From Fremontodendron californicum (Eukaryota > Streptophyta > Magnoliopsida > Malvales > Malvaceae), in contig JAULJL010000005.1 of assembly GCA_030761205.1 (NCBI GenBank), forward strand, positions 10,937,501-11,001,500: DNA of 64,000 nucleotides, read 5' to 3'. The position numbers were made by a program, and so were the translations under genes. Shown in pieces: positions 1-11,487 of the stretch; position 1 is the first letter of the stretch, and every line of letters begins with the position of its first letter. The notes beneath the pieces were generated by a model. The model made no database searches. It worked only from the letters and a program-made list of their open reading frames with translations, and was not told the DNA's origin.

Positions 1-489
1 TTTTTTAATATTATTTTAAATTTATAAATAAAAATATATTTTTATTTTATAAAAAATATAAAAATCAAATGGAAAGATAATGAAACTGAAATAATTTTTT
101 TTATTTGAACCGCATAAGAAAAATTATGAACCGAACATTGAATCTCAGATCGATATTTGATTTACTTTTGCACATTTTTCAGACCCTAATACTATCTCCT
201 TAATTTCAATCATATGTTGCACAAACACTTCTATTTTGATATGTACATAATATAACTATCTTAATATCTTACTCAACGTTCAGCACAATCTACAAAACTA
301 CAACCGGGTCTAAACACTAATAATTTTCTAAAATAGTCCTTGGATTTCAAAATCTTGGAATTATTGCCTCTACTCGAACAATAAAGGGTAAATTGAAAAA
401 TTGTGCATGTAAGCTTACTTTTTTTTTATTCCCTATCACCCTTCTAATATGCATGCTAACAATTTTATAACATTGTGTATATTAAAATT
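1..489. other. AT-rich intergenic DNA
   Basis: No ORF, splice-bounded exon or recognisable repeat is visible here. The sequence is strongly AT-rich. Confidence 0.6.
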
Positions 490-1135
490 TGTCATTATAC
501 TTTATTTTGATTGATATTTGCTATTTTACTTTTGAGATTAGAGCAAATTTGTCACTATATTTTAACTCAATATTGAATTTGGGCACTTTACTTTTGTTTA
601 ATTAAATTATCATTAAATTTTGATTTTTGATAGAATTGTGCTACTCAACTTTTGATTTTTGATGATTTTTGATGATTTGAAAATAAAATTTAATAAAAAA
701 TATATTTTCTTCAAATATTTTACTGTAATAATTAAAAAAAAAAAAAACTAATATAAACATTTTATTTTTTATAAAATAAAAATTTATATCAATTTTTTTT
801 TGTCTTTATTCTATTCTTCAAGCATTTTTTTTTGTCTTTATTTTATTTTTATAAAATAAAATTATATGTTAATCTTTAATATTTTATATATTAATTTTTT
901 ACTATTAATTATTAAAATGAAATATTTTAAGGGATTTTTTTTTTTTAAAAATTTTGTCTTCAAATCATCCAAAATCAAAATTGAGTGGCAAAATTCAATA
1001 AAAATCAAAATTTAGTGACAAAATTCAATCAAATAAAAGTATAATGACAAATTTACTCTAATTTCTAAAAATACAATGACAAATATCAATCAAAATAAAA
1101 TATAGTGGCAAAATTCAATATCCACCCATAATGTG
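490..1135. repeat. Foldback (long inverted repeat) element
   Basis: The left arm (about 493-690) is the imperfect reverse complement of the right arm (about 958-1125), with an AT-rich loop between them. Each arm is itself made of degenerate units of the type 'tttgtcactatattttgatt'. No target duplication could be fixed. A second copy of the right arm lies in intron 2 of the NBS-LRR gene (5476-5598), so this is a dispersed family. The class (MITE or foldback) is inferred from structure only. Confidence 0.6.
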
Positions 1136-1854
1136 GTAGCAAATTTATCCTTTAACCCTAACATCTATATTTGTTTTATAAAAAGCTATTATTTATGGAT
1201 TAACTAGTAAAATTTGAAACTTTTTCAATTTGTTGAATAATATTCTATATAAAAGTTATATCAATTAGCTATATTGATTTTTAATTTTAACTTTCATTTA
1301 ATTCTTTTAATTGGGAATCTCACAATTTCAACTAAGATCTCCGATTGAATTTAACTCCTAGCATCTGGGATATTCAGATGCTTAGGTTTTTTTTTTTTTT
1401 TTTGTACATCCTGCTTAGTTCTATCATCTATAGTCTATATAACAATATTAAAATGAAAAGGAAAAATAAAAGTAAAAGTAAATAAGGACCTTCTTAGTCA
1501 TGTTAGTACTCTTAAAAGTTTATAAACACAATATATAAAAATTAAGGATATAGGTAATACTCTATTTGTTTCTAATTCTTTATCCTCGTTTCCTCAACAT
1601 TTGCAGAGTGATTTAGAAAACTGTTTTAATATTTTATTTTAAAATTTTAATTTTTTAGAATATTGTTGTTCATTGGTTTTAATATCTAAAGTATAATATG
1701 TAAAAATAAATTTAAAATACAAAAGGAATAAAATTATTATATAGACATTTAAGAAAAGGAAAGAGAATTTTTCTGAACTGAAAAAATGGATAAAAGAAAA
1801 TGATATAAAGAGAGTAGTCACCCCTCTCCAAATATAAATGAAAATAACACTCAA
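1136..1854. other. AT-rich intergenic DNA
   Basis: Nothing recognisable. The only open frames are low-complexity AT-rich stretches with no family resemblance. Confidence 0.5.
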
Positions 1855-2129
1855 CTCATACTTAGGTCCTGTTTGGCTCAAGCAAAAAAAAAAAATAATA
1901 ATAAAGAAAAAATCAATTGAAAATAAAATGACTGAGAAGAAAATTGAAAATTCTCATTACGTTTGGTGATATAAGAAAAATAGAAAAGGAAATTTTCATT
2001 TCATTACCCAATAAACTCTTAAATTAAAATGCTACGATCTTTAAAAAGAATGTCACTTCTAAAACTTGCTTTAAAAAAACATTATGCACGAAAAAGAAAA
2101 GTATTAGTTTGTATTTTAATTATAGTTAA
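1855..2129. repeat. Dispersed direct repeat, copy 1
   Basis: This stretch is nearly identical to 5600-5878, apart from short A-run differences. In the second copy it is joined directly to the foldback arm at 5476-5598, whereas here the two are about 730 bp apart. The two copies bracket the 3' half of the NBS-LRR gene. Confidence 0.8.
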
Positions 2130-2434
2130 CCAAAAAAAAAAGAGTGTTGAATTTAAAGGAGTAACTAAAGATTTTTGTTTAATATTTTTCATAGCCAACC
2201 AGCGGAAAGATTTTTGTATTGACTCATGTGATTTTATTTTAGTTTTCCTACTATTTTTCCTAATATAAAATAGGACCTTAATGTACAAAAAAATAAAAAT
2301 AAAAAAACAAGGCCTTAACATACGTATGCTGTCAATTCCCTCCAATGGAATGCGGTAGAATTGACGAAATAGAAAGAAAATATGAAATAAGATGTGCAAA
2401 AATATGAGAAATAAATATTCAATAACAAACTGAC
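2130..2434. other. DNA downstream of the last recognised NBS-LRR exon
   Basis: If the donor at 2434/2433 is not used, the exon 5 frame runs on to a stop at 2315 with a hydrophobic, non-LRR tail. No further leucine-rich exon could be recognised between here and the start of the window. The gene may end here, have a short last exon, or have lost its 3' end to the repeat insertion at 1855-2129. Confidence 0.45.
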
Positions 2435-2947
2435 CTTGTCGCTGAAGAAAGTTGCAGTAATATCGAGGTCCCCCTGACCATGCCATTTTTCACTTGCATC
2501 ACCAGTCGTCTCTTTCTCCTTGTCTCTTGAAACTGAAGAAGAAAATGCACTCATTTTTGGACAGTCAGCTATCATAATTCTTGTTAACGATGGAAATTCA
2601 AGAGCTCGACTTCCCAAATAAAAATTTGTCAAGTTGGAACACGACACAATTTCTATGTTGTAGAGCTGGGGAAATGTGAACTTATTTGTCGTTGCTTCCT
2701 CCTCAATTCCCTGTTCCCTGATGATTTCTTCCATTGTACTGCATTCTTTTATTACTAACCTGCCTAGTTGCTTGAGGCTCAACGCCATAGATGGGGTAAA
2801 AATGTATTTCAAGCTGCTACAATTACAAAATTCCATACTTCCAAGTTTTTTGAAGTCCAAAATTTCTTGAGGATTGGTATTCCATATTTGCATCAACTCG
2901 GGAAATGTGTCTGACAATTTCAAATCAAATACGCCATGGTATCCAAC
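2435..2947 (-). CDS. NBS-LRR exon 5: LRR module
   Basis: 171 codons from acceptor TTGTTAG|GTT (peptide begins VGYHGVFDLKLSDTFPEL) to a candidate donor GACAAG|GTCAGT at 2435/2434. The GYHG...LK.S.FPEL string is a familiar module start in this family. If the donor is not used, the frame continues to a stop at 2315. The final exon of the gene was not found. Confidence 0.75.
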
Positions 2948-4374
2948 CTAACAAATCCGATATATTCCACCAGTTATATATGGTACAAAATAGCAATCAT
3001 AATTCACAAATACAAACAAAAACAAATTAACAATACACACTCTTCGTTAGTGATTGAACTAATGTAAATATCTTTTGAATTTGAAATAATGAAAGAAGGC
3101 AATGTTTCAATCAGAAAAGAAAATTGACCACAAGTTTGCAAAATAAATTGTATCAGGAGGATGCATTATGAATTAACTCGTACCTTTTCTGTGTACAACT
3201 GTTGTATGGTGGTATTAAGGTCACCAGTCCAACGCCCTTTGTCATGATAACGCCACTCTTTTACTCTTTGTAATCGTGGGGTGCTTAAAACTCCCTGAGA
3301 AAAGATCTTCAAGCTAGGACACTGATTCACAATTAATTCTTCCAAACAAGGAAAGGCGTAATTCCCTGGACAAAAGCTAGCGAGGCTCTGTAAACAGCTA
3401 AGTTCTAAACATTTCAATTTGCTGAAAACTATTGTCTGATCGTATGTTGCTCCATCTTCCTCGTTTGCCACTATTTCTATCATTGTAATGCATTGTTCTA
3501 CCCTCATTGTTGTTAATTGGACCAGATTCTGAACTACTGAGGCTGTAACTAAGTTTGTCATCATTTTGCAACTTGACACTTCCAGAGTTGTGAGATTTTG
3601 AAAAGACGATGAGGAGGGTCCAAAATTTATCAAATCATTACACCACCGAACTTCAAGAGTTTCGAGATTAGGTAGCTCTGAATCTTTCTTCCATATATGC
3701 TTAAGATTTTTGCAAGATTCCAGTTTCAACTCTCTAATTCGTGTTAGTGTCCCAGCATCTCGCTTCTCAGCAACGTCTTCTTTACAAGGGACTGCATCTT
3801 TGAAATCAAAATAGGATAACTCAAGACTTTCCAGATTGTAGAATCTCCGGAGGCAAGGAAATATAGAAGATCCACCATGGGAGCCATTCACTTGAAAAAC
3901 TTTTATTTGGTGAAAGAAGTCTGCTGGAAACTGTTCATTGCAAATCATTGCAATATCATCAAGTTTTTGTAACCGTAGTTCCTCTAATTTGGGAATGACC
4001 TTGGAAACCAATTAAATACAAAAAAAGTCAGACACAATGTTGGTCTACAAGATTAAAGGAAAAAGAAATTCACTATTGGTGAGGTGATGGACTCGTAAAT
4101 ATATATTGAAAAAAGTAGTATTCTCGATCGATATGATAGAGATATCGGATCGATTCGAAACTTTACATGCACGACGAGTACGATTATATTGTTAAATCCA
4201 ACGGTCGGTTTGTTAAAATATAAATCATATAAAAAGTTACGGAAGTGTGTAAAACTAATTTAATTTTACACTAGTGTAAGTGGATCACTCTTATATATAT
4301 ATAAATCGTATAAAAGTTATGGAATTATGTAAAACTAATTTAATTTTATACTAGTGTAAGTGAATCCCTCCTCT

Positions 4375-4428
<54 letters not shown>

Positions 4429-5901
4429 TTTTTAAAATTACTGAATACTTCAAAATTATAATAATTTTAAAATGTATATATCAACTTGCCATGCATGTGA
4501 CAGTGGTTTGGAATTAGATTATGAAAAGAAATATATATAGTGAAGGTTAATAAATTGGTAATCATACCTGTTCAACCAAGAAAAGTGGCTGTCCAATTGT
4601 GGATTCTGGTTGGTCATTCCCATTCATTTCTTGGATGCTAAGACGTTCTAAAGCCACCATCTTTAGTAAAGTAGAATAATTATCTGTCCTCAATTTTTTC
4701 AACATCGGCCACACTATTGTATGTTGCCCTGGATAGAAACATTTGAGCTCATTTAGGTATGTAAGCTCAAGGGAAGACACTTGAGGAAACTTAAACCTAA
4801 CAGGCTGCTCCAATCCTTCCCCTACCGATACAATCTCCTCCACCCCACAACTACGTATTCTCAGATCTTCAAGTTGTGGAAGATCTTTGGCAATTGACGC
4901 TGGAAATAGATTTTTCAGACTCGTACATCCCCCAACATCCACTTTTCGTAGATTTTGAAAGGTAAGACTTCCTTGGGGATCTTTATTCCAAACATGCTTC
5001 AATTTCGGTAAATGAAAAATGTGCAATTCTCTTAGTTGAGAATATTCTGCACCATGTGTTTCCTCGATATTTAATCCTCCTCCAAGCTCAAATATCTGTT
5101 CTAGTGAAGCACAGCTATTCAGATTAAGCTTTTCCAAACAGTTAAATACTCTGACTATAGTAGATGAAAAAATAGTCAATAACTCATTACAGTCTGTAAC
5201 TGTCATTTCTTCTAATTTGCAAAAGGAACCTGCTAGAAGTTCGTTATGAAATATCATCTTCACATTTCTCAAGTCAGAGATTGTCATCCTTTCCAAGCTA
5301 GGAACTGCGGCCTATATATATAACGATACTAAAGTTAGTTCATAAAATGAAGGCAAAAAAAGCAAGGAGAAAGGAAAACAAAGAGAGCAGAAATAAGAAT
5401 GAAAGACTAATTCACCTTCTCACTGAAGAGAGCTTGTATACGGAACTGATATTTCTCCTCCATTTTAGGTTCATTAATGTCAAAATTTAGTGACAAAATT
5501 CAATCAAATAAAAGTATAGTGACAAATTTACTCTAATTTCAAAAATACAATGACCAATATCAATCAAAATAAAATATAGTGACAAATTTCAATATTCACC
5601 TCATACTTAGGTCCTGTTTGGCTCAAGCAAAAAAAAATTAAAGAAAAAATCAATTGAAAATAAAATGACTGAGAAGAAAATTGAAAATTCTCATTACGTT
5701 TGGTGATATAAGAAAAATAGAAAAGGAAATTTTCATTTCATTACCCAATAAACTCTTAAATTAAAATGCTACGATCTTTAAAAACAATGTCACTTCTAAA
5801 ACTTGCTTTATGAAAAAAACATTATGCACGAAAAAGAAAAGTATTAGTTTGTATTTTAATTATAATTATAGTTAATCATAGTGTAAGTGAATCTCTCCTC
5901 T

Positions 5902-5951
<50 letters not shown>

Positions 5952-8900
5952 CATGCCATACTAGAGTTAGTTCATAAAACAAAGCCAACAAGCAAGGAAA
6001 AGGAAAAGTACAAAGAGAGAGCAGAATTGTAAGAGCGTAAGACTAATTCACCTTCTCATTGAAGAGAGCTTGTATGCCGGACTGATTACTCCCCTCCATT
6101 TTAGTTTGACTAATGAATTCTTTTAATTTCGGGCAACGCTCAACCTCCAGCACTTTCAATGATGGGAACTCGATATTATAATCTCCTGAGCAAAATTTGA
6201 TGAGGTTCTTAAGATCCTTTATATCTAGGGAGTTTAATCGAGGGAAACATATCACATCTTTCCTTTCTTCTTCTATTTCCTCTGTAAATATTATCTCCCT
6301 TAAGCACTCGCATTCCACTATCTCGAAGTGTTGGAGCTGCACCAGACTTCTAGCAATAGAGGGTGATAATAGATGTTCCAAGTTGCCACATCCCTTAATG
6401 ATCAAGCTCGTCAAATTGGGAACGCAATAACATGTCTCTGAAAGCTGGCTGTGCCATATTCTTTTGACGGTAATGGAGGACAATCGCAGGATTTCCAAGT
6501 GAGGGAAAACAAACTGCACACATATACACACAATTCCTTTTTTCTTCAAACTCTAGAAAAAATAAAATAAAAATATAACATACTATGAAACATGAGCACG
6601 TGGCCATACACTAGTAAGGCAGACTAATTGTTTTCTAATTATTAAATTAAGATCATTAGAAAACAATAAAGAGCATCAATTATTTTTTAGTGTGGTTTTC
6701 TGGGCATGAAAAATAAAAAAATAAATAAAGTTTATTTTCCCTCTAATTTGTATTAAAAAATTACAAGAACCGGAATACATTTTAATTGTAGAAGAATCCC
6801 TTTTATTAGCGAAACTATAAAAGCGATAAAGTTCCTACATGGTTTCCACATTGATCATTTCATATTTTGGCTTCATAATTGAGTAGAAAAGGGCACTTAT
6901 TAGCGAAATAAATTAGAAAGCAGAGACAAGGTTTAAAATTAGACAAATTCAATAATTAATTAATACTATTTGATGCCTTTACTAAATAGTACGTAGGAGT
7001 ATAAATAACAGTTCTATAGGACATATAATAAAAGCCAAAGTCGGAACATCCAATAATCCAAAAAACAAAGAAATACCTGTTTATTGAAAAGTGGCAAGGG
7101 CTCGAAACTCGTGTCTACCTCCTCCTGCTGGGATGTGGAACACCTTTTGTCTTCAGAGCAAAAGCTAATGAGTTGTGGCAGATCTTCAAGTGTTATGGAG
7201 CGTAATTGAGAAAGCTCAATTTTCTTCGTTGTGATATATTGGACTTCCAAACCATTTTGGACGTGAAGTTTCTTTAAATGTGGAAAACCTTCCCCATTAT
7301 TTAACTCCGCAAGTACATTCTTGATGCCTTCAAGTCCATCTAGGAATAAATCTTCAGTCTTACTCAACAACATTTTCACCCCATCGTCCAAGCAAATGCT
7401 TGCATAAAACTTGAATTTCAGTGTTCTTGAGTATTCATACTTATCATACCAATCCGACGCATCATAATCACCAATGAAAATCCTGTATCTGTCCAATGTC
7501 TTAATGAACAGATGTTTTGAAATCATTTGGGCATTAGGAATATGAGCATATAAAGTGGTTAGATGAGGCAAATGGTTTAATTCGTCAAGGCTAGCATTTC
7601 TCCTTTCGTTGCCAACTACTTCTTCATCTTCCCACTGAGCAAAGCTATTGTCCATAAATAATTCTTCTAATTTGGACAAACTTGATAAGACATTTGGTGG
7701 GATGAGTTTGAGTTTAGTACAATGACTCAAATCTAACAACCTTAACTGAGTCAATTGTGCTATCTCCTGGGGTAGCGCTTTAATATCTGACCGAGCAAGG
7801 CTAAGGATTTCTAACTTCTTGAGCTTTCCAATGATGGTTATGTCTTCAAGTGCACATCGTTTGAGACACAACATGCGAAGGTCTGTGAGGAGATTAATTG
7901 ACGAAGGTAGGGATGAAAAACGCATTCCAAACAAATCTAAGACTTTGAGGCTTTCTGTTCGTCTAAAGAAGTTGGAAGGAATTTTCAGTGAACCACCATG
8001 GGCCATATGGAAAAAGGAAAGACCTGAACACTCCATCTCCTCAGGAAGCTCATCTATAATCTGAGCAGAACGTAAACTAATCACACTCCAATTGTTCATT
8101 TTCTCCTTATTAGACCACTCTTTTGACACATGATCTCTTAAGACAAGCATATGGCAGTCCCTTGATGCAATAGTTAAAGCAGCATCCCAAACAACATCAT
8201 GGATATCAAACCGTTGATCGTTATAACTATCAAGCAACAAACAAGAGGCTTTGAGGTTAGCCACAACTGTCAATACTTTATCTCTAGATTCTTCCATTGT
8301 GTTGATACCATCAAATAAACTCAAACCCAGAGTATATCTCACCAAGTCCTCAATGAAACCATTATGGCCTATTAGACTACAAAGCAAGAAAGTCATCTTA
8401 ACTTCCTCACTTTCTAAATAATTGTAACTCCACTCTATAGCTGAATATGCCGCATTTATCCCCCTGAAGCTGCTTGATGAAAGCCTCTTTAGTTCTCGTA
8501 GAGCATTCTTCCATTCAGACAAACTTTTGTTTCTCAAAGCCCTTGCAACTGTCGCAATGGCGATTGGCAATCCTGCACATTTTTTTGCTACCTCGATAGC
8601 TGTAGACTGCAAATCACAACTTTCAACACAGTCGCCAGCCATCTTTTTAAACAGGTCCCAGGCTTCTTTTTCATTCAAATCCTCAACTGCAAAATTTTTC
8701 TGAGTATCCATTTCATTTGATAAGATATTGAGATTTCTAGAAGTGAGCAGTATCTTGCATTCCTTGTGCTCATCTCCAAAAGGAATCCCAACTTCCTCAA
8801 TATCTAATTTTGCCCAAATATCATCTAAAACAACAAGAACTTTTTCCTCTTTCTTCAATCTTTCGCGTAGTCGAAGTGCCTTTCCAACCAAACTTTGTTC

Positions 8901-9611
8901 CTCAAATTTCAAACCCAATAAATCTGCAATTTGGTTCTGAATTTTCTCAACATCAAGGGTCTGAGTTACGGTTGCTATGACAACCGAATCAAATAACTTG
9001 TCCTTCTTAACTTGTCTAGCGACTTCTTTGACTAGCATCGTTTTGCCAATCCCACCCATACCGTGCACCCCAATAACGCTGACACTATCATCTTTCAGTG
9101 CCTCCATTATTCCATTCAACACCAACGTTCTGGACTCGAATTCTTCGAAACCTTTAACTGATGCGGCCATGATACCCTGCGGAGCTGCACGATACGAAAC
9201 CCTGTCAAATTTGCCCTGTTCGAGTAGCTCAGCAACAGCCTTCACCTCCTCTTCAGCTTTCATGCTAAGCTTGTAACGAGTCCATAAATTAGGACACAAG
9301 CCAATGAAACACTTTCTCTTTGCTTTTTCTTCATCTTGCATTACTTTCTCTACTTCTTCAAGGATCTTCTTGTCGGCTGTAGACAGCCATTTGTCAACAT
9401 CACGTTCGATCTCTTCCCCATTTCCTTTAGCAGCATCAACTGAATGCTGCACTCTTTCTCTAGCATCCTTCAGGCTCTCAGCTTGGTCCTTGAGGGTCTG
9501 AACCTTGTTCTCATGATTGAAAAGGTATTTGATATGGTTTTTAATGGTAGAAAGCGTGTACTCTGCAGCTGTAGTGACAATAGAGCTAACGATGCCAATA
9601 ACAACCTCCAT
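2435..9611 (-). CDS. CC-NBS-LRR disease resistance protein, five-exon gene model
   Basis: Intracellular immune receptor of the coiled-coil NBS-LRR class, closest in style to RPS2/At4g27190-like proteins. The model is the complement of exons 7077-9611, 6052-6513, 4568-5311, 3184-3999 and 2435-2947. Each length is a multiple of three and every intron is GT-AG in phase 0, giving about 1,690 codons. I start at the methionine at 9611 (MEVVIGIV...), ten codons into the longest frame, because this matches the family N-terminus. Exon 1 carries the coiled coil, NB-ARC domain and first LRRs; exons 2-5 are LRR modules ending in similar '(F/Y)xxxK' or '(E/K)Q' strings, the usual module-per-exon layout. 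The frame is open throughout. The 3' end is uncertain. Promoter copies lie upstream. Splice sites are read by eye. Confidence 0.85.
3184..3999 (-). CDS. NBS-LRR exon 4: LRR module
   Basis: 272 codons between acceptor CCAAG|GTC (exon starts 3999, peptide VIPKLEEL) and donor GAAAAG|GTACGA at 3184/3183. It holds repeated leucine-rich units with conserved cysteines ('LxxCKNLKHIW', 'VEQCITMIEIV') typical of the C-terminal half of this family. Intron 3 (4000-4567) contains MITE fragments and a TA/TG microsatellite. Confidence 0.87.
4090..4376. mobile_element. Two MITE right-end fragments in NBS-LRR intron 3
   Basis: About 4100-4290 matches the right half of the MITE at 18740-19124, including the 'cgatcgatatgatagag' block and the terminal 'agtgtaagtggatcactc'. 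A second terminal fragment (about 4300-4374) follows, ending 'agtgtaagtgaatccctc'. Left halves are missing. A third short end of the same type lies at about 5879-5900. Confidence 0.75.
4377..4428. repeat. (TA)n/(TG)n microsatellite in intron 3
   Basis: An uninterrupted TA run is followed by a GT run directly after the MITE terminus. It is likely polymorphic in length. Confidence 0.95.
4568..5311 (-). CDS. NBS-LRR exon 3: LRR module
   Basis: 248 codons. The acceptor is placed at ...TATATAG before 5311, giving a start AAVPSLERM, and the donor is CAG|GTATGA at 4568/4567. The peptide includes three LRR blocks of the form 'FxxLxxxxVxxCxxLxxLFPxSxAxxLxxLExLxIxxCxxVEEIV'. An alternative acceptor five codons or fewer away cannot be excluded. 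Confidence 0.85.
5405..5475 (-). pseudogene. Truncated duplicate of NBS-LRR exon 2 3' end
   Basis: This stretch and the adjoining 5328-5404 closely repeat 5955-6115, which is the 3' end of exon 2 with its donor and the start of intron 2. The duplicate is cut at about 5475 by the foldback arm. Its upstream coding part is absent, so it has a donor-like site but no acceptor. It lies inside intron 2 and is probably not spliced in. Confidence 0.75.
5476..5878. repeat. Foldback right arm joined to dispersed direct repeat, copy 2
   Basis: 5476-5598 matches the foldback right arm at about 990-1110; 5600-5878 matches 1855-2129 almost perfectly. The two source segments are contiguous here but separated by about 730 bp at the other locus. 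This suggests either a later insertion there or a deletion here. Confidence 0.8.
5905..5948. repeat. (TA)n microsatellite in intron 2
   Basis: A pure TA dinucleotide run of about 44 bp, next to another MITE terminus ('gtgtaagtgaatctctcctc'). Confidence 0.95.
6052..6513 (-). CDS. NBS-LRR exon 2: LRR module
   Basis: 154 codons between acceptor ...TGTGCAG (before 6513) and donor GAGAAG|GTGAAT at 6052/6051. The peptide starts FVFPHLEIL and holds LRR units with the family pattern 'NLxxLxxxxCxNLxxLLxxSxxxxLxxLxxxxxxxCxxxxEI'. Intron 1 (6514-7076) has no recognisable insert. Intron 2 (5312-6051) is swollen by a duplicated exon relic, a foldback arm and a TA microsatellite. Confidence 0.85.
7077..9611 (-). 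CDS. NBS-LRR exon 1: coiled coil, NB-ARC, first LRRs
   Basis: 845 codons. Residues 1-130 form an amphipathic N-terminal region with a 'VDKWL' element and no obvious EDVID motif. The P-loop GMGGIGKT is at 184-191, kinase-2 VLVVLDDIW at 258-266, RNBS-B CKILLTSRN at 285-293, GLPL at 347-350, and FLLCSL (RNBS-D) near 408-413. The MHD position reads IHD within FDIHDVV (468-474), a common variant in this clade. LRRs with xLxxLxxL spacing follow from about residue 500. The donor is CAG|GTATTT at 7077/7076; reading past it gives a hydrophobic tail and a stop at 7014, which I take as intron sequence. Nucleotide-binding residues look intact, so the ADP/ATP switch is probably functional. Confidence 0.93.
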
Positions 9612-9689
9612 CTTTTTTCTTTCTCTAAGTTGTGAGAGCAAACAGGAAGCAAACTGAATAACAAAAAAAAAAAAACTATAGGTAAAACA

Positions 9690-9703
9690 CCCCCCCCCCC
9701 CCC
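9690..9703. repeat. C14/G14 homopolymer in the NBS-LRR leader
   Basis: Fourteen consecutive C on the plus strand, so G14 in the sense of the gene, about 80 bp upstream of the start codon and flanked by A-runs. The matching site in the duplicate at about 10535 has only three C. Confidence 0.9.
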
Positions 9704-9772
9704 AAAAAAAAAGAAAACAGGGAGCAAAACCAGAAGAAAATATTAGAATGAAACGACCAAAAAGAAAAGCTT

Positions 9773-9780
9773 CTTATATA
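9773..9780 (-). promoter_or_regulatory. Putative TATA box of the NBS-LRR gene
   Basis: TATATAAG on the minus strand, about 160 bp upstream of the ATG at 9611. The same 'cttcttatatattaacaag' block is kept in the duplicated upstream copies at about 10604 and, slightly altered, 13558. Transcription would start near 9745. This is inferred from position and conservation. Confidence 0.55.
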
Positions 9781-10393
9781 TTAACAAGTAACACCAAACC
9801 AACCAAAAGAAAGCAAATGGGCCTAAACTTGTAAAGGATTTTAGCGGGGTACCTCCTCAAAAGATGACAAATTTCCCTTTCTTCACTCTTACTGATGACA
9901 ACTAAGAAAAGAAGGACTCAATAATTAATTCTCCCACTCACCAACGAACGAAGCGATAATTTACTTTCTTCACAAGAGCAGAGCGAGAATTAATTTGACA
10001 GGCGACTCATTGGAAGTTTCAATTATTTTGCGCAGATACAGCAGAAAACTGATGTGATGGCCACCGAAATGTCCCGGGAAGTCAATGCGAGAAACTGCAA
10101 TATATATATATATATAGGTTAAAAGTTAAATGCTTGGTTAAAATATTGAAATAGCCCTTATATGTTTTTAACATTTTCAAATAAATCCTTATCTTTTTAT
10201 TGTATTCAATTGAATTTTTAAAGTATTATTTTTATTTAATTAAATCTTTTTTTACATGAAAACCATTAAAAATAAGAGTTTAATCAAATAAAAATAGTAC
10301 TTTAAGGTTTAATTAGATAAAAATAATAACTTTGCAACGACCAAATTTTTTTTATTTGATTAAGAGTTTAATCAAATAAAAATCTTTTTTATT

Positions 10394-10452
10394 CAATTGT
10401 ACTTTGCAGCTGTAGTGACAATAGAGATAACGATGCCAATAACAAACTCCAT
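10394..10452 (-). pseudogene. 5' fragment of a second NBS-LRR gene
   Basis: Reading minus from the ATG at 10452 gives MEFVIGIVISIVTTAAKY followed by one codon and a stop. It is nearly identical to the first 18 residues of the intact gene. All downstream coding sequence is missing: the fragment abuts copy A of the upstream repeat. It is a relic of a tandem NBS-LRR duplication, not a functional gene. Confidence 0.85.
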
Positions 10453-11243
10453 TTTTTTTCTTTTTCTTTTTTTTTTTTTCCTTTTCTAAGTTGTAGAGCA
10501 AACTGAATAAAAAAAAAAACTGTAGGAAAAACCCAAAAAAAGAAAAGAAAACAGGAAACAAAACTAGAAGAAAATATTAGAATGAAACGACCAAAAAGAA
10601 AAGCTTCTTATATATTAACAAGAAACACCAAACCAACCAAAAGAAAGCAAATGGGCCTAAAATTGGAAGGGATATTTAGTGGCGTACCTATTCAAAAGAT
10701 GATAAATTTCCTTTCTTCACCTTACTGATGAGAACTAAGAAGAGAAGGATTCAGTAATTAATTCTCCCACTCACCAACGAACAAAGCGATAATTTTCCTT
10801 TCTTCACAAGAGCAGAGCGAGAATTAATTTGACGAAGGCGACTCAAAGTAAGGAAGTTTCAATTATTTTGCACAAACGGATGTGATGGCCACCGAAATGT
10901 CCTGGAAGTCAATGCGAGAAACTGCAATATATATATAGGTTAAAAATTAAATGCTTGGCTAAAATATTGAAATAGCCCGTATATGTTTTTAACATTTTCA
11001 AATAAATCCTTATCTTTCTATTGTATTCAATTGAATTTTTAAAGTATTATTTTTATTTAATTCAACTTCTTTTACGTGAAAACCATTAAAAATAGGAGTT
11101 TAATCAAATAAAAATAGTACTTTAAGGTTTAATTAGATAAAAATAATAATTTAAGGATTTAATTAGAAAAATAATATTTAAAGATTTAGTTGAGTACAAT
11201 AAAAGAATAAAAACTTACTTAAATACTTTTCATAAATGTTAGG

Positions 11244-11487
11244 TAGACCTGCTCATGGATCGGATCAGGTCGCGGCCCGAATTTTTTTTCACCTATATAA
11301 AAATTAAAAATATATTTTTATATTAATATTTTTATAATTAAATTTTAAATAAAAAAATAATTTTTAATTATGTAAACAGTGATCCAAGCCGAGCTGGCCC
11401 GGATCACAAAATCTCATGTTCAAGCCCGACCCAATATGGACCAAATTTATCGAATCGAGCGGGCTATCCAACTTATGAGTAGGTCTA
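11244..11487. mobile_element. hAT-like MITE with 8-bp target duplication
   Basis: 244 bp with termini tagacctgctcat and atgagtaggtcta, flanked on both sides by the exact duplication atgttagg (11236-11243 and 11488-11495). GC-rich subterminal segments flank an AT-rich centre. It encodes nothing. The paralogous stretch in copy C (near 14262) reads 'cataaatgttaggtgt' with no insert, which is the empty site. An 8-bp duplication with a short terminal repeat is the hAT signature. Confidence 0.93.

Larger units (their letters stand above)
9567..10370. repeat. Upstream repeat copy A (functional gene 5' end and promoter)
   Basis: The first ~15 codons, leader and ~750 bp upstream of the NBS-LRR gene. 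It is repeated as copy B (from 10396) and copy C (from about 13495). It contains AT-rich blocks such as 'taatcaaataaaaatagtac' shared by all three. Confidence 0.8.

Noticed and set aside
7819..9635. Plus-strand open frames opposite NBS-LRR exon 1
   Set aside because: Antisense shadows of a well-supported exon; Ser-rich with no domain.
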